NCBI GenBank assembly: GCA_026989655.1
Contig: JALSIX010000134.1
Span: 1 to 41,557, forward strand
Source: Caldilineaceae bacterium
Lineage (GTDB): Bacteria > Chloroflexota > Anaerolineae > Caldilineales > Caldilineaceae
DNA length: 41,557 nucleotides
Reading direction: 5' to 3'
The translations under genes and the position numbers were made by a program. Of this stretch, positions 18,726 through 27,583 are shown piece after piece (position 1 is the first letter of the stretch; each line of letters begins with the position of its first letter). The notes beneath the pieces were generated by a model. It worked only from the letters and a program-made list of their open reading frames with translations. It had not been told where the DNA came from and made no database searches.

Positions 18726-21014
18726 TCAACGCAGATCGCTGGGAAGCCAGGTCAGACGTTGGCCCCCCCGGGGCAGCTGACCGTAGACCTCGGGACCCCG
18801 GACACAGGCCACCTGGGTGTAGAGCAGGCTGTCCTGGATCTCCATGCCCACCACCACCGGATTGGCCCAGGAGGGCACATCCTCGTACACCAGATGCACC
18901 CGTCCATCCGGCCGCAGCAGGATCTGGAAGCGGACGGTGTAGGACGGCCGGGTGCCCGCCGCGCTGGGCACGTCCGCGAACTCCACCACGAAGATATCCG
19001 GCCCGGACTGGAAGGTGCTCACCTGGCCGCCCCGGCGGGGATCCAGGTCGGCCCACCAGCCGTAGATGGCCCAGTGGGCCGGGCTCTCCTCGGGGAGACA
19101 GGTAACAGGCAGGTTGTCCACGCTGCGAGCCCCCGGAAAGGTCACGAAGCCGTCCGAGTACAGGCGCAGGGTGGTGAAGGCCTGCCCCTCCACCGTGTAG
19201 GTGAAAGGCAGCAGGAGGCCGATGCTGCTGTTGTCCGTCAGGGCATAGACCTGGCGCCCGCGGGCATCGGGCTCCTGCCATCCAGGCCCTCCCTCCTCTG
19301 GGGCATGGGTCACCACCGGCAGGTAGAGGGAACGCGTCAGCGGAGCGGACACGGTCAGGCGCACCGGCCACTCCCGGACCGTCTGGGCCCCGTCGCGCTG
19401 CCGGCCCACGGTGCGCAGGGTGCCGGTGTAGCTTCCCCGCGAGAGGGCCGTCGGCGACACCACCGCGGTCAGGGTTCCCGGCTGGCCATAGCGCACGGTC
19501 CCGCTCATGGGAACGGACAGGGTGAGCCAGCTCCGGCCCGAGACCACCTGGGCCTCCCAGGCCAGGGGCTCGCCGCTGGGATTGGCCAGGGCCAAGGTCT
19601 GGGTGAAGGCCGGGGCACCGAGCTCCACCAGGTAGGTGGGTTCCGGCGGCTCCAGCCGGAGCTCCGGCGGCAGGGCCCGACGCAGGGCATCCCGGCCGCT
19701 CACCCGTCCCTGGGCCACCTGCTCCGGCGGCCCGTCCAGCTTGCGAGCCGTCTCGTACAGGACGGCCGTGACCTGGGCCCGGGTCCACTCCGGCCGCTCT
19801 CCCCATATCAGCGCGGCCAGGCCGCTGACAAAGGCCGCGGACATGCTGGTCCCCACCGCGCCACAGTAGGCCGGGCCGGCATCGGCCAGGGGCGCGGGGC
19901 AGGGCACGCCGTCGGGCCAGGTGCTGTAGACCAGGTCGTCCGCGGTGCCGCCGGGGGCCACCAGGTCCAGCGCCCGGCCTCGGCGGCTGTAGGCCGTGGG
20001 GTTGTCGAAGCGGTCCGTCGCGCCCACCGCGATCACCACCGAGTACGCGGCCGGCCACAGGACATCCTCCACGCTGGGGGCGCCCAGGGGCTGCCCCACG
20101 TTTCCGGCGGAGGCCACCAGGAGCACCCCCGCGTTCCAGGCCTCGTTCACCGCAGACTCCAACACCGCGCTGGGCTGGGGGCTCTCCAGGCTCAGGTTGA
20201 TGATCCGGGCTCCGGCCTGGGTGGCCTCTCGGATGGCCAGGGCCACGTCGGAGACCGAGCCGCTGTTGGCCTCGTTCAGCACCTTGCGGGGGTCCAGAAG
20301 CACCTGGGGGGCCATCCCCGCCACCCCGATGGCGTTGTCCAGGGCCGCACCGATGATCCCGGCCACATGGGTGCCATGGCCCGCGTCGTCCTGGGGTGGG
20401 GTTCCCGGACGCACGTAGTTCTTTCCCTCCAGGATCCGCCCCTGGAACTCCGGGTGGTCCAGGTCGATGCCGCTGTCGATGACGGCCACCTGGACAGGCC
20501 CCCCTCGCCCGATGGCCCAGGCCCGGCTCATCCCCAGGCGCTGCATGGCCCACTGGTAGGCCCGGTAGTAGGGATCGTTGGGGGCCACCGGAGACTCGGG
20601 GCTCTGGTGGACGGCCCCCTGGACGTACCAATCCGGTTCCGCGAAGGCCACCCGAGGATCCACCCGCAGAGCCCGGATGACCTGGGACTCCCGCCCTGGA
20701 GGCACCTGGAGCCGTAGCTCCAGCACATCCTGCCGGGTGAGGGCCAGGACCTGGACCTGCTCCACCGGATGCGGTGCCAGCTCGGGGAAGGTGGCCAGCG
20801 CCTGGGAACCCATCCCCCTGGAGGCCATCCGCCGACGGCCGTCCCGCAGCCCCACCAACACCACCCCCGGCACCCATGGGGCTCGAAGCTCCGGCTCCTC
20901 CAGGGGGGCCGCTGCCGCCCATCGATCCAGGCGGGCCACCGTTGCCGTGGGCACCAGGGCCACCAACAGGAGGATCCACATCCAGAGCCGGCCCCCTGGC
21001 CTGGGCCCGCTCAT
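18726..21014 (-). CDS. Secreted subtilisin-like serine protease (S8)
   Basis: 762 residues. An N-terminal signal (residues 1-28, MWILLLVALVPTATVA) is followed by an I9-like propeptide (about 48-130) and the S8 domain. The catalytic triad is Asp180 (VAVIDSGIDLDHPE), His213 (AGHGTHVAGIIG) and Ser390 (GTSMSAAFVSGLA), with oxyanion Asn305 (ASAGN). After about residue 450 comes a BACON/Ig-like segment (PAFTQTLALANPSGEPLAWE). A C-terminal beta-rich domain follows, with LYSDGFVTFPGA and SYTVRFQILLRPDGRVHLVY, which resembles nidogen-like or protease-associated domains. The ATG overlaps the HD gene stop by four bases (ATGA) and has GGAGGAGG upstream. Probably secreted. Confidence 0.9.
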   Translation of the reverse strand: MSGPRPGGRLWMWILLLVALVPTATVARLDRWAAAAPLEEPELRAPWVPGVVLVGLRDGRRRMASRGMGSQALATFPELAPHPVEQVQVLALTRQDVLELRLQVPPGRESQVIRALRVDPRVAFAEPDWYVQGAVHQSPESPVAPNDPYYRAYQWAMQRLGMSRAWAIGRGGPVQVAVIDSGIDLDHPEFQGRILEGKNYVRPGTPPQDDAGHGTHVAGIIGAALDNAIGVAGMAPQVLLDPRKVLNEANSGSVSDVALAIREATQAGARIINLSLESPQPSAVLESAVNEAWNAGVLLVASAGNVGQPLGAPSVEDVLWPAAYSVVIAVGATDRFDNPTAYSRRGRALDLVAPGGTADDLVYSTWPDGVPCPAPLADAGPAYCGAVGTSMSAAFVSGLAALIWGERPEWTRAQVTAVLYETARKLDGPPEQVAQGRVSGRDALRRALPPELRLEPPEPTYLVELGAPAFTQTLALANPSGEPLAWEAQVVSGRSWLTLSVPMSGTVRYGQPGTLTAVVSPTALSRGSYTGTLRTVGRQRDGAQTVREWPVRLTVSAPLTRSLYLPVVTHAPEEGGPGWQEPDARGRQVYALTDNSSIGLLLPFTYTVEGQAFTTLRLYSDGFVTFPGARSVDNLPVTCLPEESPAHWAIYGWWADLDPRRGGQVSTFQSGPDIFVVEFADVPSAAGTRPSYTVRFQILLRPDGRVHLVYEDVPSWANPVVVGMEIQDSLLYTQVACVRGPEVYGQLPRGGQRLTWLPSDLR

Positions 21015-21691
21015 GGCCCCCCCTCCTCCAGGGCCTGGAGAAACCCCATCTCCTGGTCCAAGGCGTCGAAGAAGGCCTGCATGGTGGCCTGGCGCTCCTG
21101 GGCGAGAGCACGCCCCGTCCCGGTGAACAGCGTATCGCCCAGGCGACGGAGCTTGTACACGAACTCGTGGACCGGGGTGTAGTCCGGCGAGGAGGGTCGG
21201 TCTCCGTCGGGATCGATGGCCTGCCATGGGGTGGTCCACACCCGGGCCCGATGGGTGCCTGCGTGGGCAAAGGCACGGGCCACCCCGATGGCCCCCAGGC
21301 TGTCCAGCTTGTCCGCGTCGTACAGGCAACGGGCCTCCAGGGTCTGAGGGGGAATCCGATCCCCGCGAAAGCGATGGGCCCGAACGCAGTGGACCACGTT
21401 GGCGGTCCGAGCTGGATCCAGGCCGTGTTGGGCCAGGAAGGCCCCGGCGAAGTCCGCCGCGGCATGGTGATGACGGTCCCGGTGCCCGCCGGGAACGGGC
21501 ACGTCGTGGAGCAGGGCGGCCCAGCGGACCACGGTGACGTCCGCGCCCTCCATCCGGGCGATATGTTCCGCCAGCCGGGCCACCCGAAGCACATGGTCGA
21601 AGTCGTGGGCCGGATCGCCCTGGCCATACAGGGCGCGAACCCGGTCAAGCGGCGGAGGGATGAACATGGCGTGCTCGTCTTCCAGGTGCAC
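21011..21691 (-). CDS. HD domain phosphohydrolase (YedJ-like)
   Basis: 226 residues. Metal-binding signatures of HD phosphohydrolases are visible: HDFDHVLRVARLAEHIA, then WAALLHDVPVPGGHRDRHHH with the HD pair, a later VVHCVRAHRF, and DADKLDSLGAIGVARAF with the final Asp. Relatives such as YedJ are uncharacterised or hydrolyse nucleotides. The start is GTG 21691 or ATG 21667; neither has a clear SD, and coupling to the upstream gene 15 bp away is likely. Its stop overlaps the protease ATG, so the two are co-translated. Confidence 0.82.
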   Translation of the reverse strand: MHLEDEHAMFIPPPLDRVRALYGQGDPAHDFDHVLRVARLAEHIARMEGADVTVVRWAALLHDVPVPGGHRDRHHHAAADFAGAFLAQHGLDPARTANVVHCVRAHRFRGDRIPPQTLEARCLYDADKLDSLGAIGVARAFAHAGTHRARVWTTPWQAIDPDGDRPSSPDYTPVHEFVYKLRRLGDTLFTGTGRALAQERQATMQAFFDALDQEMGFLQALEEGGP

Positions 21692-21706
21692 GGTCCCGAC
21701 AGGGCG

Positions 21707-22780
21707 CTACCGCACGGGAGAGCCCGGCAGGGGCGAATCGGGTGGTGGATAGCCGGACGACGGGGCCACCGGCTCCTGGGAGATCCCCTGGCCCCGGATC
21801 CAGAGCAGGAGGCCGGGCAGGCTGACCACATAGGTGACCACCTGTTGCAACAGCCCCACCAGGAAACCCAGAGCCGGGGAGACCCCCACGGTGACGAAGA
21901 GCGCGGAGAAGGCCACCTGGCGCACCCCCAGCCCGCCAGGCGAGAGGGGGATGACCGTGAGAAAGCCGATGATGGGGTTGATCACCAGGACGGAGAGGAA
22001 GTCGATGCTGTTCGGCTGCACCGCGTTGGCCAGCAGCCACACGGTGATGCTGGTGACCCCCACGATCAGGCCGCTGATGAGCCCTGCCAGGAACATGGCC
22101 GGATAGGCATGTCGGTAGGCGTTGATGGCCCCGGCCGCGGCCTGCCACAGGGGGAGCAGGCGCTGGAGAAGGGGCAGATGGGCGATGGCCCGCTCCACCC
22201 ACCGCTTGGTCCGACGGCTGAGCATCAGGGCCAGGGCCACCAGGAGCACGGCCGAGGCGCCCAGGCTGCCCATCCGGATCAGCTCCAGGTCCACGAAGCG
22301 CAGAAAGGTCAGCTCCTGGGGCGTGGCGGGTCGGGGCGTCCCGGTCCACGCCATGGCCGTGGAGGCCAGGGCCGTGGCCAGCATGAACGCGGTGAGGCCG
22401 GTGATGCGGTCGATGAGGACGCTGGCGGCCGCATCCGCGGTCCGTCGGGTCTCTCGGGCCAGGCTGTAGCCCCGGACCACGTCGCCCCCTACCTGGGCGG
22501 GGAAGAAGTTGTCGAAGAAGATGGCCGTCCACTGGAAGGCCAACAGCCGACGCAGGGAGACGTCCACCCGCTGGGCCCGGAGCAGCACATGCCATTTCAG
22601 CCCGTTCAGGGCCACGGCCACGCTGTGGGTGACCAGGGCCAACAGCAGCATCCGTCGGTCCGCGGCCAGGGCCTGCTGCCAGAGGAGCTCTGGGTCCTCC
22701 AGCCGCAGGTAGAGGAAGACCAACAGGCCCACGCCGGCCCCGATCTTGAGCCCGTTGACCAGGAGGGGATTCTTGCGCAC
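21707..22780 (-). CDS. UPF0104 / lysylphosphatidylglycerol synthase TM-region family protein
   Basis: 357 residues, about eight to nine transmembrane helices. The family motifs are FQWTAIFFDNFFPAQVGGDV, RGYSLARETRR, ASVLIDRITGL and, near the C-terminus, PLSPGGLGVRQVAFSALFV. Relatives include AglD-like proteins and the membrane part of MprF. They are thought to act in lipid-linked glycan or phospholipid handling. The soluble aminoacyltransferase domain of MprF is absent. The start is GTG 22780, six bases after the glycosyltransferase stop; earlier in-frame starts run into that gene. Context suggests it works with the adjacent GT2 on a glycolipid or polyprenyl substrate. Confidence 0.85.
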   Translation of the reverse strand: MRKNPLLVNGLKIGAGVGLLVFLYLRLEDPELLWQQALAADRRMLLLALVTHSVAVALNGLKWHVLLRAQRVDVSLRRLLAFQWTAIFFDNFFPAQVGGDVVRGYSLARETRRTADAAASVLIDRITGLTAFMLATALASTAMAWTGTPRPATPQELTFLRFVDLELIRMGSLGASAVLLVALALMLSRRTKRWVERAIAHLPLLQRLLPLWQAAAGAINAYRHAYPAMFLAGLISGLIVGVTSITVWLLANAVQPNSIDFLSVLVINPIIGFLTVIPLSPGGLGVRQVAFSALFVTVGVSPALGFLVGLLQQVVTYVVSLPGLLLWIRGQGISQEPVAPSSGYPPPDSPLPGSPVR

Positions 22781-22785
22781 AGCTC

Positions 22786-23763
22786 TCAGGCCTTCCGAAC
22801 GGAGCGGGCCAGGGGCGTGGGCACCGGTTCCTGGGCCGTCTGGTCTTCCCGCTCTTTCTCCGCCTGGACGTTCTGCTTCTGGCTCCAGGCCATGTCCCAC
22901 ACCACGTGGCGTTCGCCCCGGATGGCGAAATCGTACCAGCCCAGCAGGCGGCTGTAGCCCTCCAGGACCGCCAGGAGGAAGAGGACCCACAGGAAGCGCA
23001 CCACCCCCCAGAGCTCCCGCAGCACCACCTTGATCACCCGCCGGTTCTGGATGCTGCTCACCGCGTAGCCGTACTTGTGCTTCAGGTAGAGGTGGCCGGC
23101 ATGGTTGCGCCGCCGCTGCCGCACGAAGTCCCGGATGCTGGTGGGCCCGGTGTTGTAGACGATGGCGTCCGGCGCGTAGCGCACGGACATGCCCCGCTGG
23201 ACCACGATGGCCTCCACGAAGGCCTCGTCCATGGCCACGTCCGGCGGGATCTGGTCGAAGACCTTGCGGAACGCGATCATCTCCCCCAGGCGGGGGATCT
23301 CCAGGCAGAGCTGGTGTTCCAGGCGCAGGCGGATGTGGCTCAGGAGCCCCACGATGTGGTCCGGCGTGTTCACGGCCACCTTCTGCGCGCCCACCATGCC
23401 CACCGTGGGGTCCTCGAACATGCGCACCAGGTGTTCCACCGCGTACTCGTGGGGAAGGGTGTCCCCGCTCTCCAGCACGCAGATCTCCGCGCGGGCTGCC
23501 TTCAGGAAGAGGTTGATCGCGCTGGTCTTTCCCTCCCGCCGCTCCTGTTCGATGAGCTTGATGCGCGGGTCCCGGGCCATGAACTCCTGGACGATGGGGA
23601 CCGTCCGGTCGGTGCAGGCGCTGGCCACCACGATGATCTCCACGATCTCCACCCGGTGGAGATGCTGGTCCAACAGGGCCTGGAGCAGTGCCCCGATGTT
23701 GGCCTCCTCGTTGTAGGCCGTGATGCCCACGCTACAGCGGATCTTCTCTCCTGACGTTCCCAT
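22786..23763 (-). CDS. Family 2 glycosyltransferase with C-terminal membrane segment
   Basis: 325 residues. The GT-A fold begins at RCSVGITAYNEEANIGALL. A nucleotide-sugar site follows (VVASACTDRTVPIV, REGKTSAINLFL), and the metal-binding region reads LESGDTLP, where the usual Asp-x-Asp is reduced to SGD. An acceptor-side motif VAMDEAFVEAIVVQRG and QRRRNHAGHLYLKH lie before hydrophobic segments near residue 265 (LWGVVRFLWVLFLLAVLEGY). It is probably membrane-associated and adds sugar to a lipid carrier. ATG 23763 has AGGAG 7 nt upstream. It lies between mutS2 (63 bp) and the UPF0104 gene (5 bp). Confidence 0.88.
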   Translation of the reverse strand: MGTSGEKIRCSVGITAYNEEANIGALLQALLDQHLHRVEIVEIIVVASACTDRTVPIVQEFMARDPRIKLIEQERREGKTSAINLFLKAARAEICVLESGDTLPHEYAVEHLVRMFEDPTVGMVGAQKVAVNTPDHIVGLLSHIRLRLEHQLCLEIPRLGEMIAFRKVFDQIPPDVAMDEAFVEAIVVQRGMSVRYAPDAIVYNTGPTSIRDFVRQRRRNHAGHLYLKHKYGYAVSSIQNRRVIKVVLRELWGVVRFLWVLFLLAVLEGYSRLLGWYDFAIRGERHVVWDMAWSQKQNVQAEKEREDQTAQEPVPTPLARSVRKA

Positions 23764-23826
23764 TCCCCCTCTCCTTCCCGGGCGGGTGCATGCCCTTCCC
23801 ATCCAGGCCATCTGCGGGTCCCAGCC

Positions 23827-26298
23827 CTAGGCCCCGGCCTCGCCCTCCACCAGGTAGGCCACGGTGACGCCATCGCCGCCCTCCCCCACCTGGCCGGAGC
23901 GAAAGCGGGCCACCAGCGGGTGGCGCCGCAGCAGGGCCCGCACCGCGTCCCGCAGGGCGCCGGTGCCCTTGCCGTGGATGATCCGGACCCAGGGGAGCTG
24001 GGCCAGGTAGGCCTCGTCCAGGTAGCGTTCCAGGCGCTCCAACGCGTCCTCCACCCGTTCGCCCCGCAGGTCCAGCTCCATGCCCGGAGATCGCCCCCGG
24101 GCTGCCGGGGCATGGACCTGGACGGTGACCGGTGCCGGCTCCTCCGGGGCCCGCTGGCGAAGCTGCAGCCGTCGGACCGGCAGGCGCAGGCGGAAGTTCC
24201 CCACCTGCACGTCGGCCTCGTGGGGCTCTCCGTCCCGATAGGTCAGATGCAGCACCTGGCCGGTGGTCTGCAGGGAGGGCACGAAGACCCGATCGCCCAC
24301 CTGGATGGGCCCGGTCCACCGTTCGCCCTCCTGGGGCACCGGGACCTCGGGCTCCACCCGGTCCTGGGCCTCCTGGCTCCGCTGGGCCAGGAGGCGCTCC
24401 GCTTCGGCCAGGAACTGGCGGTGCATGTCGCCGAAGGGTGCGCCCCGTTCCAGCTGGCGACGGATGCGGGCGATCTCCCGTCGGGCCTCCTCCAGCTCTT
24501 CCTGGAGCACGGAGCGGGTCTCCGCGATGACCTGGCGTCGGGCCTCCTCGATCCGGGCCAGTTGATAGCGGAGATCGGCCTCCAGGACCTGGGCCCGCCG
24601 TTCCCGGGTGCGGGCCTCCTCCAGGGCCCGTTCGTTCTCCTGGCGGATGCGCCGCAGGTCGTCCAGGAGACGATCCACCTCCAGGGCCTCCGGCCGGACG
24701 ATGCGTTCCGCGTGTTCGATGATCACCGGGTTGAGGCCCAGACGGCGGGCGATGGTCAGGGCATTGGAGCGGCCCGGCAGGCCGATGACGAGCCGGTAGG
24801 TGGGGCTCAGGGTCTCCACGTCGAACTCCACCGACGCGTTGCGCACGCCGGGGGTGTTGTGCGCGTAGAGCTTGAGGTCGCTGTAGTGGGTGGTGGCCAA
24901 GGTGGTGATGCCCCGATCCCGCAGGTTCTCCAGGAGCGCGATGGCCAGGGCAGACCCTTCCTCCGGGTCGGTGCCCGCGCCCAGCTCGTCCAGCAGCACC
25001 AGGCTGCGGGGATCGGCCTCCTCCAGGATCTGGATGATGTGGGTCATGTGGCTGGAGAAGGTGCTCAGGCTCTGCTCGATGCTCTGCTCGTCGCCGATGT
25101 CCGCGTAGACGCCGTCGAAGACGGAGAGCCGGCTCCCCTCGTCCACCGGGAGCATGAGGCCGGACTGGGCCATGAGGGCCAACAGGCCCACGGTCTTCAG
25201 GGTCACGGTCTTGCCGCCGGTGTTGGGCCCGGTGATGACCAGGATGTAGAAGTCGTCGCCGATGTGGACGTCGATGGGCACCACCGTGGCGGGATCCAGC
25301 AGGGGGTGCCGGGCCTGTCGCAGCTCCAGCACCGAGCCCGGATGCTCCAGATACCGCTCCTGCCCCTCCGGGTCCACCGGGCCGGCGGGGATCCGAGGGG
25401 GGTGGGCCCGGAAGGGCACTATCTGAGGCACGGTGGCGCCCAGCTCTACCGCGTAGCGGGCGCGGGCGAAGACGAAGTCCAGGTGGGCCAGGGCCTGGAC
25501 GTTGCGGACGATGTAGATGGACTCCTCGCCGATGAGCTGGGAGAGCTCCGCGAGGATGCGGCGGATCTCCTTCTCCTCCTCCAGCTCCAGTTCCCGGACC
25601 GCGTTGTTCTGCTCCACCACCCGCAGGGGCTCGATGAAGAAGGTGGCGCCGCTGGCCGATTGGTCGTGGACGATGCCGGCCACGTGGCCCTTGTGCTCCG
25701 CGCGGACGGGGATCACGTAGCGTCCCTGGCGTTGGGTGACGATGGGCTCCTGGAGGTAGGGCCGGATATCTGGGCTGTGGACCAGACGGTCCAGGGTGCT
25801 GAGGAGGCGTTCCTGGGCCGTCCGCAGTTCCCTGCGGATGCGGGCCAGGGCCTCGCTGGCCCCGTCCACCACCTCGCCTCGTTCGTTGATGCAGCGACCG
25901 ATCTCCCCGATGACGTGCTCGCAGGGCTCCATGGTGAGCGCGATGTCGGCCAGGCGGGGAAAGCTGCGCTGCATGCGGGCGAAGGTCCGATGGAGGGTAC
26001 GGGCCCGGATGAGGGTGCTGCGGATCTCCAGGAGCTCGCCGGGCAGGAGGATGCCCCCCCGCTCCGCCTTGACGGCCAGGGGACGCACGTCCTCCACGCC
26101 GCCGAAGTGGATGTCCGCCTCCTGGGCCAGCAGGGTGAAGGCCTCCTGGGTCTGGTCCATCCACTCCTGCACGGTGCGGAGGTCGTCGCTGGGCAACATG
26201 GCCGCGGCCCGTTCCTGGCTGGCGCTGAAGGAGCAGTGGCGGGCCACCCGTTCCCGGATCTTGTCGTACTCCAGAACCTGCAGCGCGTGGGGATTCAT
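23827..26298 (-). CDS. mutS2: Endonuclease MutS2 / ribosome-associated MutS2
   Basis: 823 residues, normal length. The N-terminal MutS core opens with NPHALQVLEYDKIRERVARH. The ATPase domain has Walker A TGPNTGGKTVTLKTVGLLAL, Walker B LVLLDELGAGTDPEEGSALA and ATTHYSDLK. A long coiled coil (about residues 510-620) and a KOW-like segment precede the C-terminal Smr domain with LDLRGERVEDALERL and IIHGKGTGALRD. MutS2 has been linked to suppression of homologous recombination and, in Bacillus, to splitting collided ribosomes. ATG 26298 lies just after GGAGAGGAG; an ATG at 26334 has no SD. Its own promoter lies immediately upstream. Confidence 0.95.
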   Translation of the reverse strand: MNPHALQVLEYDKIRERVARHCSFSASQERAAAMLPSDDLRTVQEWMDQTQEAFTLLAQEADIHFGGVEDVRPLAVKAERGGILLPGELLEIRSTLIRARTLHRTFARMQRSFPRLADIALTMEPCEHVIGEIGRCINERGEVVDGASEALARIRRELRTAQERLLSTLDRLVHSPDIRPYLQEPIVTQRQGRYVIPVRAEHKGHVAGIVHDQSASGATFFIEPLRVVEQNNAVRELELEEEKEIRRILAELSQLIGEESIYIVRNVQALAHLDFVFARARYAVELGATVPQIVPFRAHPPRIPAGPVDPEGQERYLEHPGSVLELRQARHPLLDPATVVPIDVHIGDDFYILVITGPNTGGKTVTLKTVGLLALMAQSGLMLPVDEGSRLSVFDGVYADIGDEQSIEQSLSTFSSHMTHIIQILEEADPRSLVLLDELGAGTDPEEGSALAIALLENLRDRGITTLATTHYSDLKLYAHNTPGVRNASVEFDVETLSPTYRLVIGLPGRSNALTIARRLGLNPVIIEHAERIVRPEALEVDRLLDDLRRIRQENERALEEARTRERRAQVLEADLRYQLARIEEARRQVIAETRSVLQEELEEARREIARIRRQLERGAPFGDMHRQFLAEAERLLAQRSQEAQDRVEPEVPVPQEGERWTGPIQVGDRVFVPSLQTTGQVLHLTYRDGEPHEADVQVGNFRLRLPVRRLQLRQRAPEEPAPVTVQVHAPAARGRSPGMELDLRGERVEDALERLERYLDEAYLAQLPWVRIIHGKGTGALRDAVRALLRRHPLVARFRSGQVGEGGDGVTVAYLVEGEAGA

Positions 26299-26329
26299 GG
26301 ACTCCTCTCCGGGCCAATGCGTGCCTTCC

Positions 26330-26359
26330 ATCATATCACAGCGGAGGGAGGGGAGCCAA
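26330..26359 (-). promoter_or_regulatory. Candidate promoter of mutS2
   Basis: On the minus strand TTGGCT (26359-26354), an 18-bp spacer and TATGAT (26335-26330). Start near 26323, leader about 25 nt. It lies in the 180-bp gap after era, so mutS2 and downstream genes may be transcribed independently of era. Confidence 0.42.
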
Positions 26360-26478
26360 AGGAGGTGGCGAGATTCTCCAACGGGTGCGATGCTCCAAGG
26401 GCGGGCGGGGGCGTCCCGAGCCGGCCCTCGGTCGTCCTGGCCGTGACTTCGGCAGCTGCGGCCCCGGGGCCTGGGGGC

Positions 26479-27531
26479 TCAGAGGCTGTAGCCGAGGCGT
26501 CGGAGCATGCCCTCGCGGCGACGCCATTTCTCCCACACCTTTACCCAGAGCTCCAGGTAGACCCGGCGGCCCAACAGGCGCTCGATCTCCAGGCGGGCTG
26601 CCTGGCCGATCTGCTTGATCATCTGGCCCTTGCGCCCCAGCACGATCTTCTTCTGGCTGGCCCGCTCCACGTACAGGGTGGCCGCGATGCGCACCAGGTC
26701 CGGGCGGGGCTCGTCCCACTCGGTCACCACCACCGCGATGCTGTGGGGCACCTCCTGGCGCAGGAAGCGGAGGGCCTGTTCTCGGATCAGCTCCGCCACC
26801 AGGAAACGCTCGGTCAGATCGGTCACCTGGTCGGCGGGGTAGTAGCGGGGCCCCTGGGGAAGGTGTGCCCGGATCGCGGCCAGGAGCTCGTCCACGCCCA
26901 CGCCCTCCAGGGCACTGAGGGCCAAGGCCGGGACCGTGGGCTGGTGGGGCCGGAGCCATTCCAACAGGGCCAGGTATGCCTGCCCGCGCAGCTCCAGCTC
27001 GGCCGGGGTCCCCTGCCAGCGGTCGATCTGGTTCAGGGCCAGGAGCAGGGGGGGCAGGGGGTGTTCCTGGTGGATGGCCTGGAGCCGCTCCGCGATGAGC
27101 CGATCGGCCGAGGTGGGCCACACGTTCACGTCCACCAACCACACCACCACGTCCGCGTCCTGGCTGATGGCCTGCTCCGCGACCCGGACCATGTGCTGCC
27201 CCAGCTTATGGCGGGGTCGATGGATGCCGGGGGTGTCCAGGAAGATGTACTGGGCGTCCGGATCCGTGCGGATGCCCAGGATCGCGTCCCGGGTGGTCTG
27301 GGGTTTGTCGCTGGTGATGGCGATCTTCTGGCCCAGGAGGCGGTTGAGCAGGGTGGATTTGCCCACGTTGGGCCGGCCGATGACCGCGACGAAGCCGCTG
27401 CGGTGGTCCGGGGGCAGGGCCTCGGGCTCCGGCAACAGGCCGAGCTCCGGCGCGGGGCGGTCCGGCTCCTCTCCCGGCAGCTCGGCCTGCCGGGCCTCTG
27501 GGGCAGTCTCGGATGGAGGATGGTCCGACAT
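26479..27531 (-). CDS. era: GTPase Era
   Basis: 350 residues. GTPase motifs are G1 GRPNVGKST (residues 52-60), a G2 region QTTRDAILGI, G3 DTPGIH, G4 NQID and G5 ALSALEG. The C-terminal KH domain follows (VERASQKKIVLGRKGQMIKQ, then ELWVKVWEKWRRREGMLRRL). Era binds the 3' end of 16S rRNA during 30S maturation. An unusual N-terminal extension of about 45 residues, acidic and Pro-rich (GEEPDRPAPELGLLPEPEAL), precedes the normal start SGFVAVIGRP. ATG 27531 is supported by AGGAG 7 nt upstream, so the extension is probably real. The unknown gene lies 52 bp upstream. Confidence 0.95.
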   Translation of the reverse strand: MSDHPPSETAPEARQAELPGEEPDRPAPELGLLPEPEALPPDHRSGFVAVIGRPNVGKSTLLNRLLGQKIAITSDKPQTTRDAILGIRTDPDAQYIFLDTPGIHRPRHKLGQHMVRVAEQAISQDADVVVWLVDVNVWPTSADRLIAERLQAIHQEHPLPPLLLALNQIDRWQGTPAELELRGQAYLALLEWLRPHQPTVPALALSALEGVGVDELLAAIRAHLPQGPRYYPADQVTDLTERFLVAELIREQALRFLRQEVPHSIAVVVTEWDEPRPDLVRIAATLYVERASQKKIVLGRKGQMIKQIGQAARLEIERLLGRRVYLELWVKVWEKWRRREGMLRRLGYSL

Positions 27532-27583
27532 GGTGGGTCTCCTGGTGGGGCGAGCTCCGAGAACCGAGATCGCGGAGGGCAGT

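Noticed and set aside
26460-26471. GGCCCCGGGGCC palindrome after era as a terminator
   Set aside because: No loop and no T-run; short GC palindromes are expected at this base composition.
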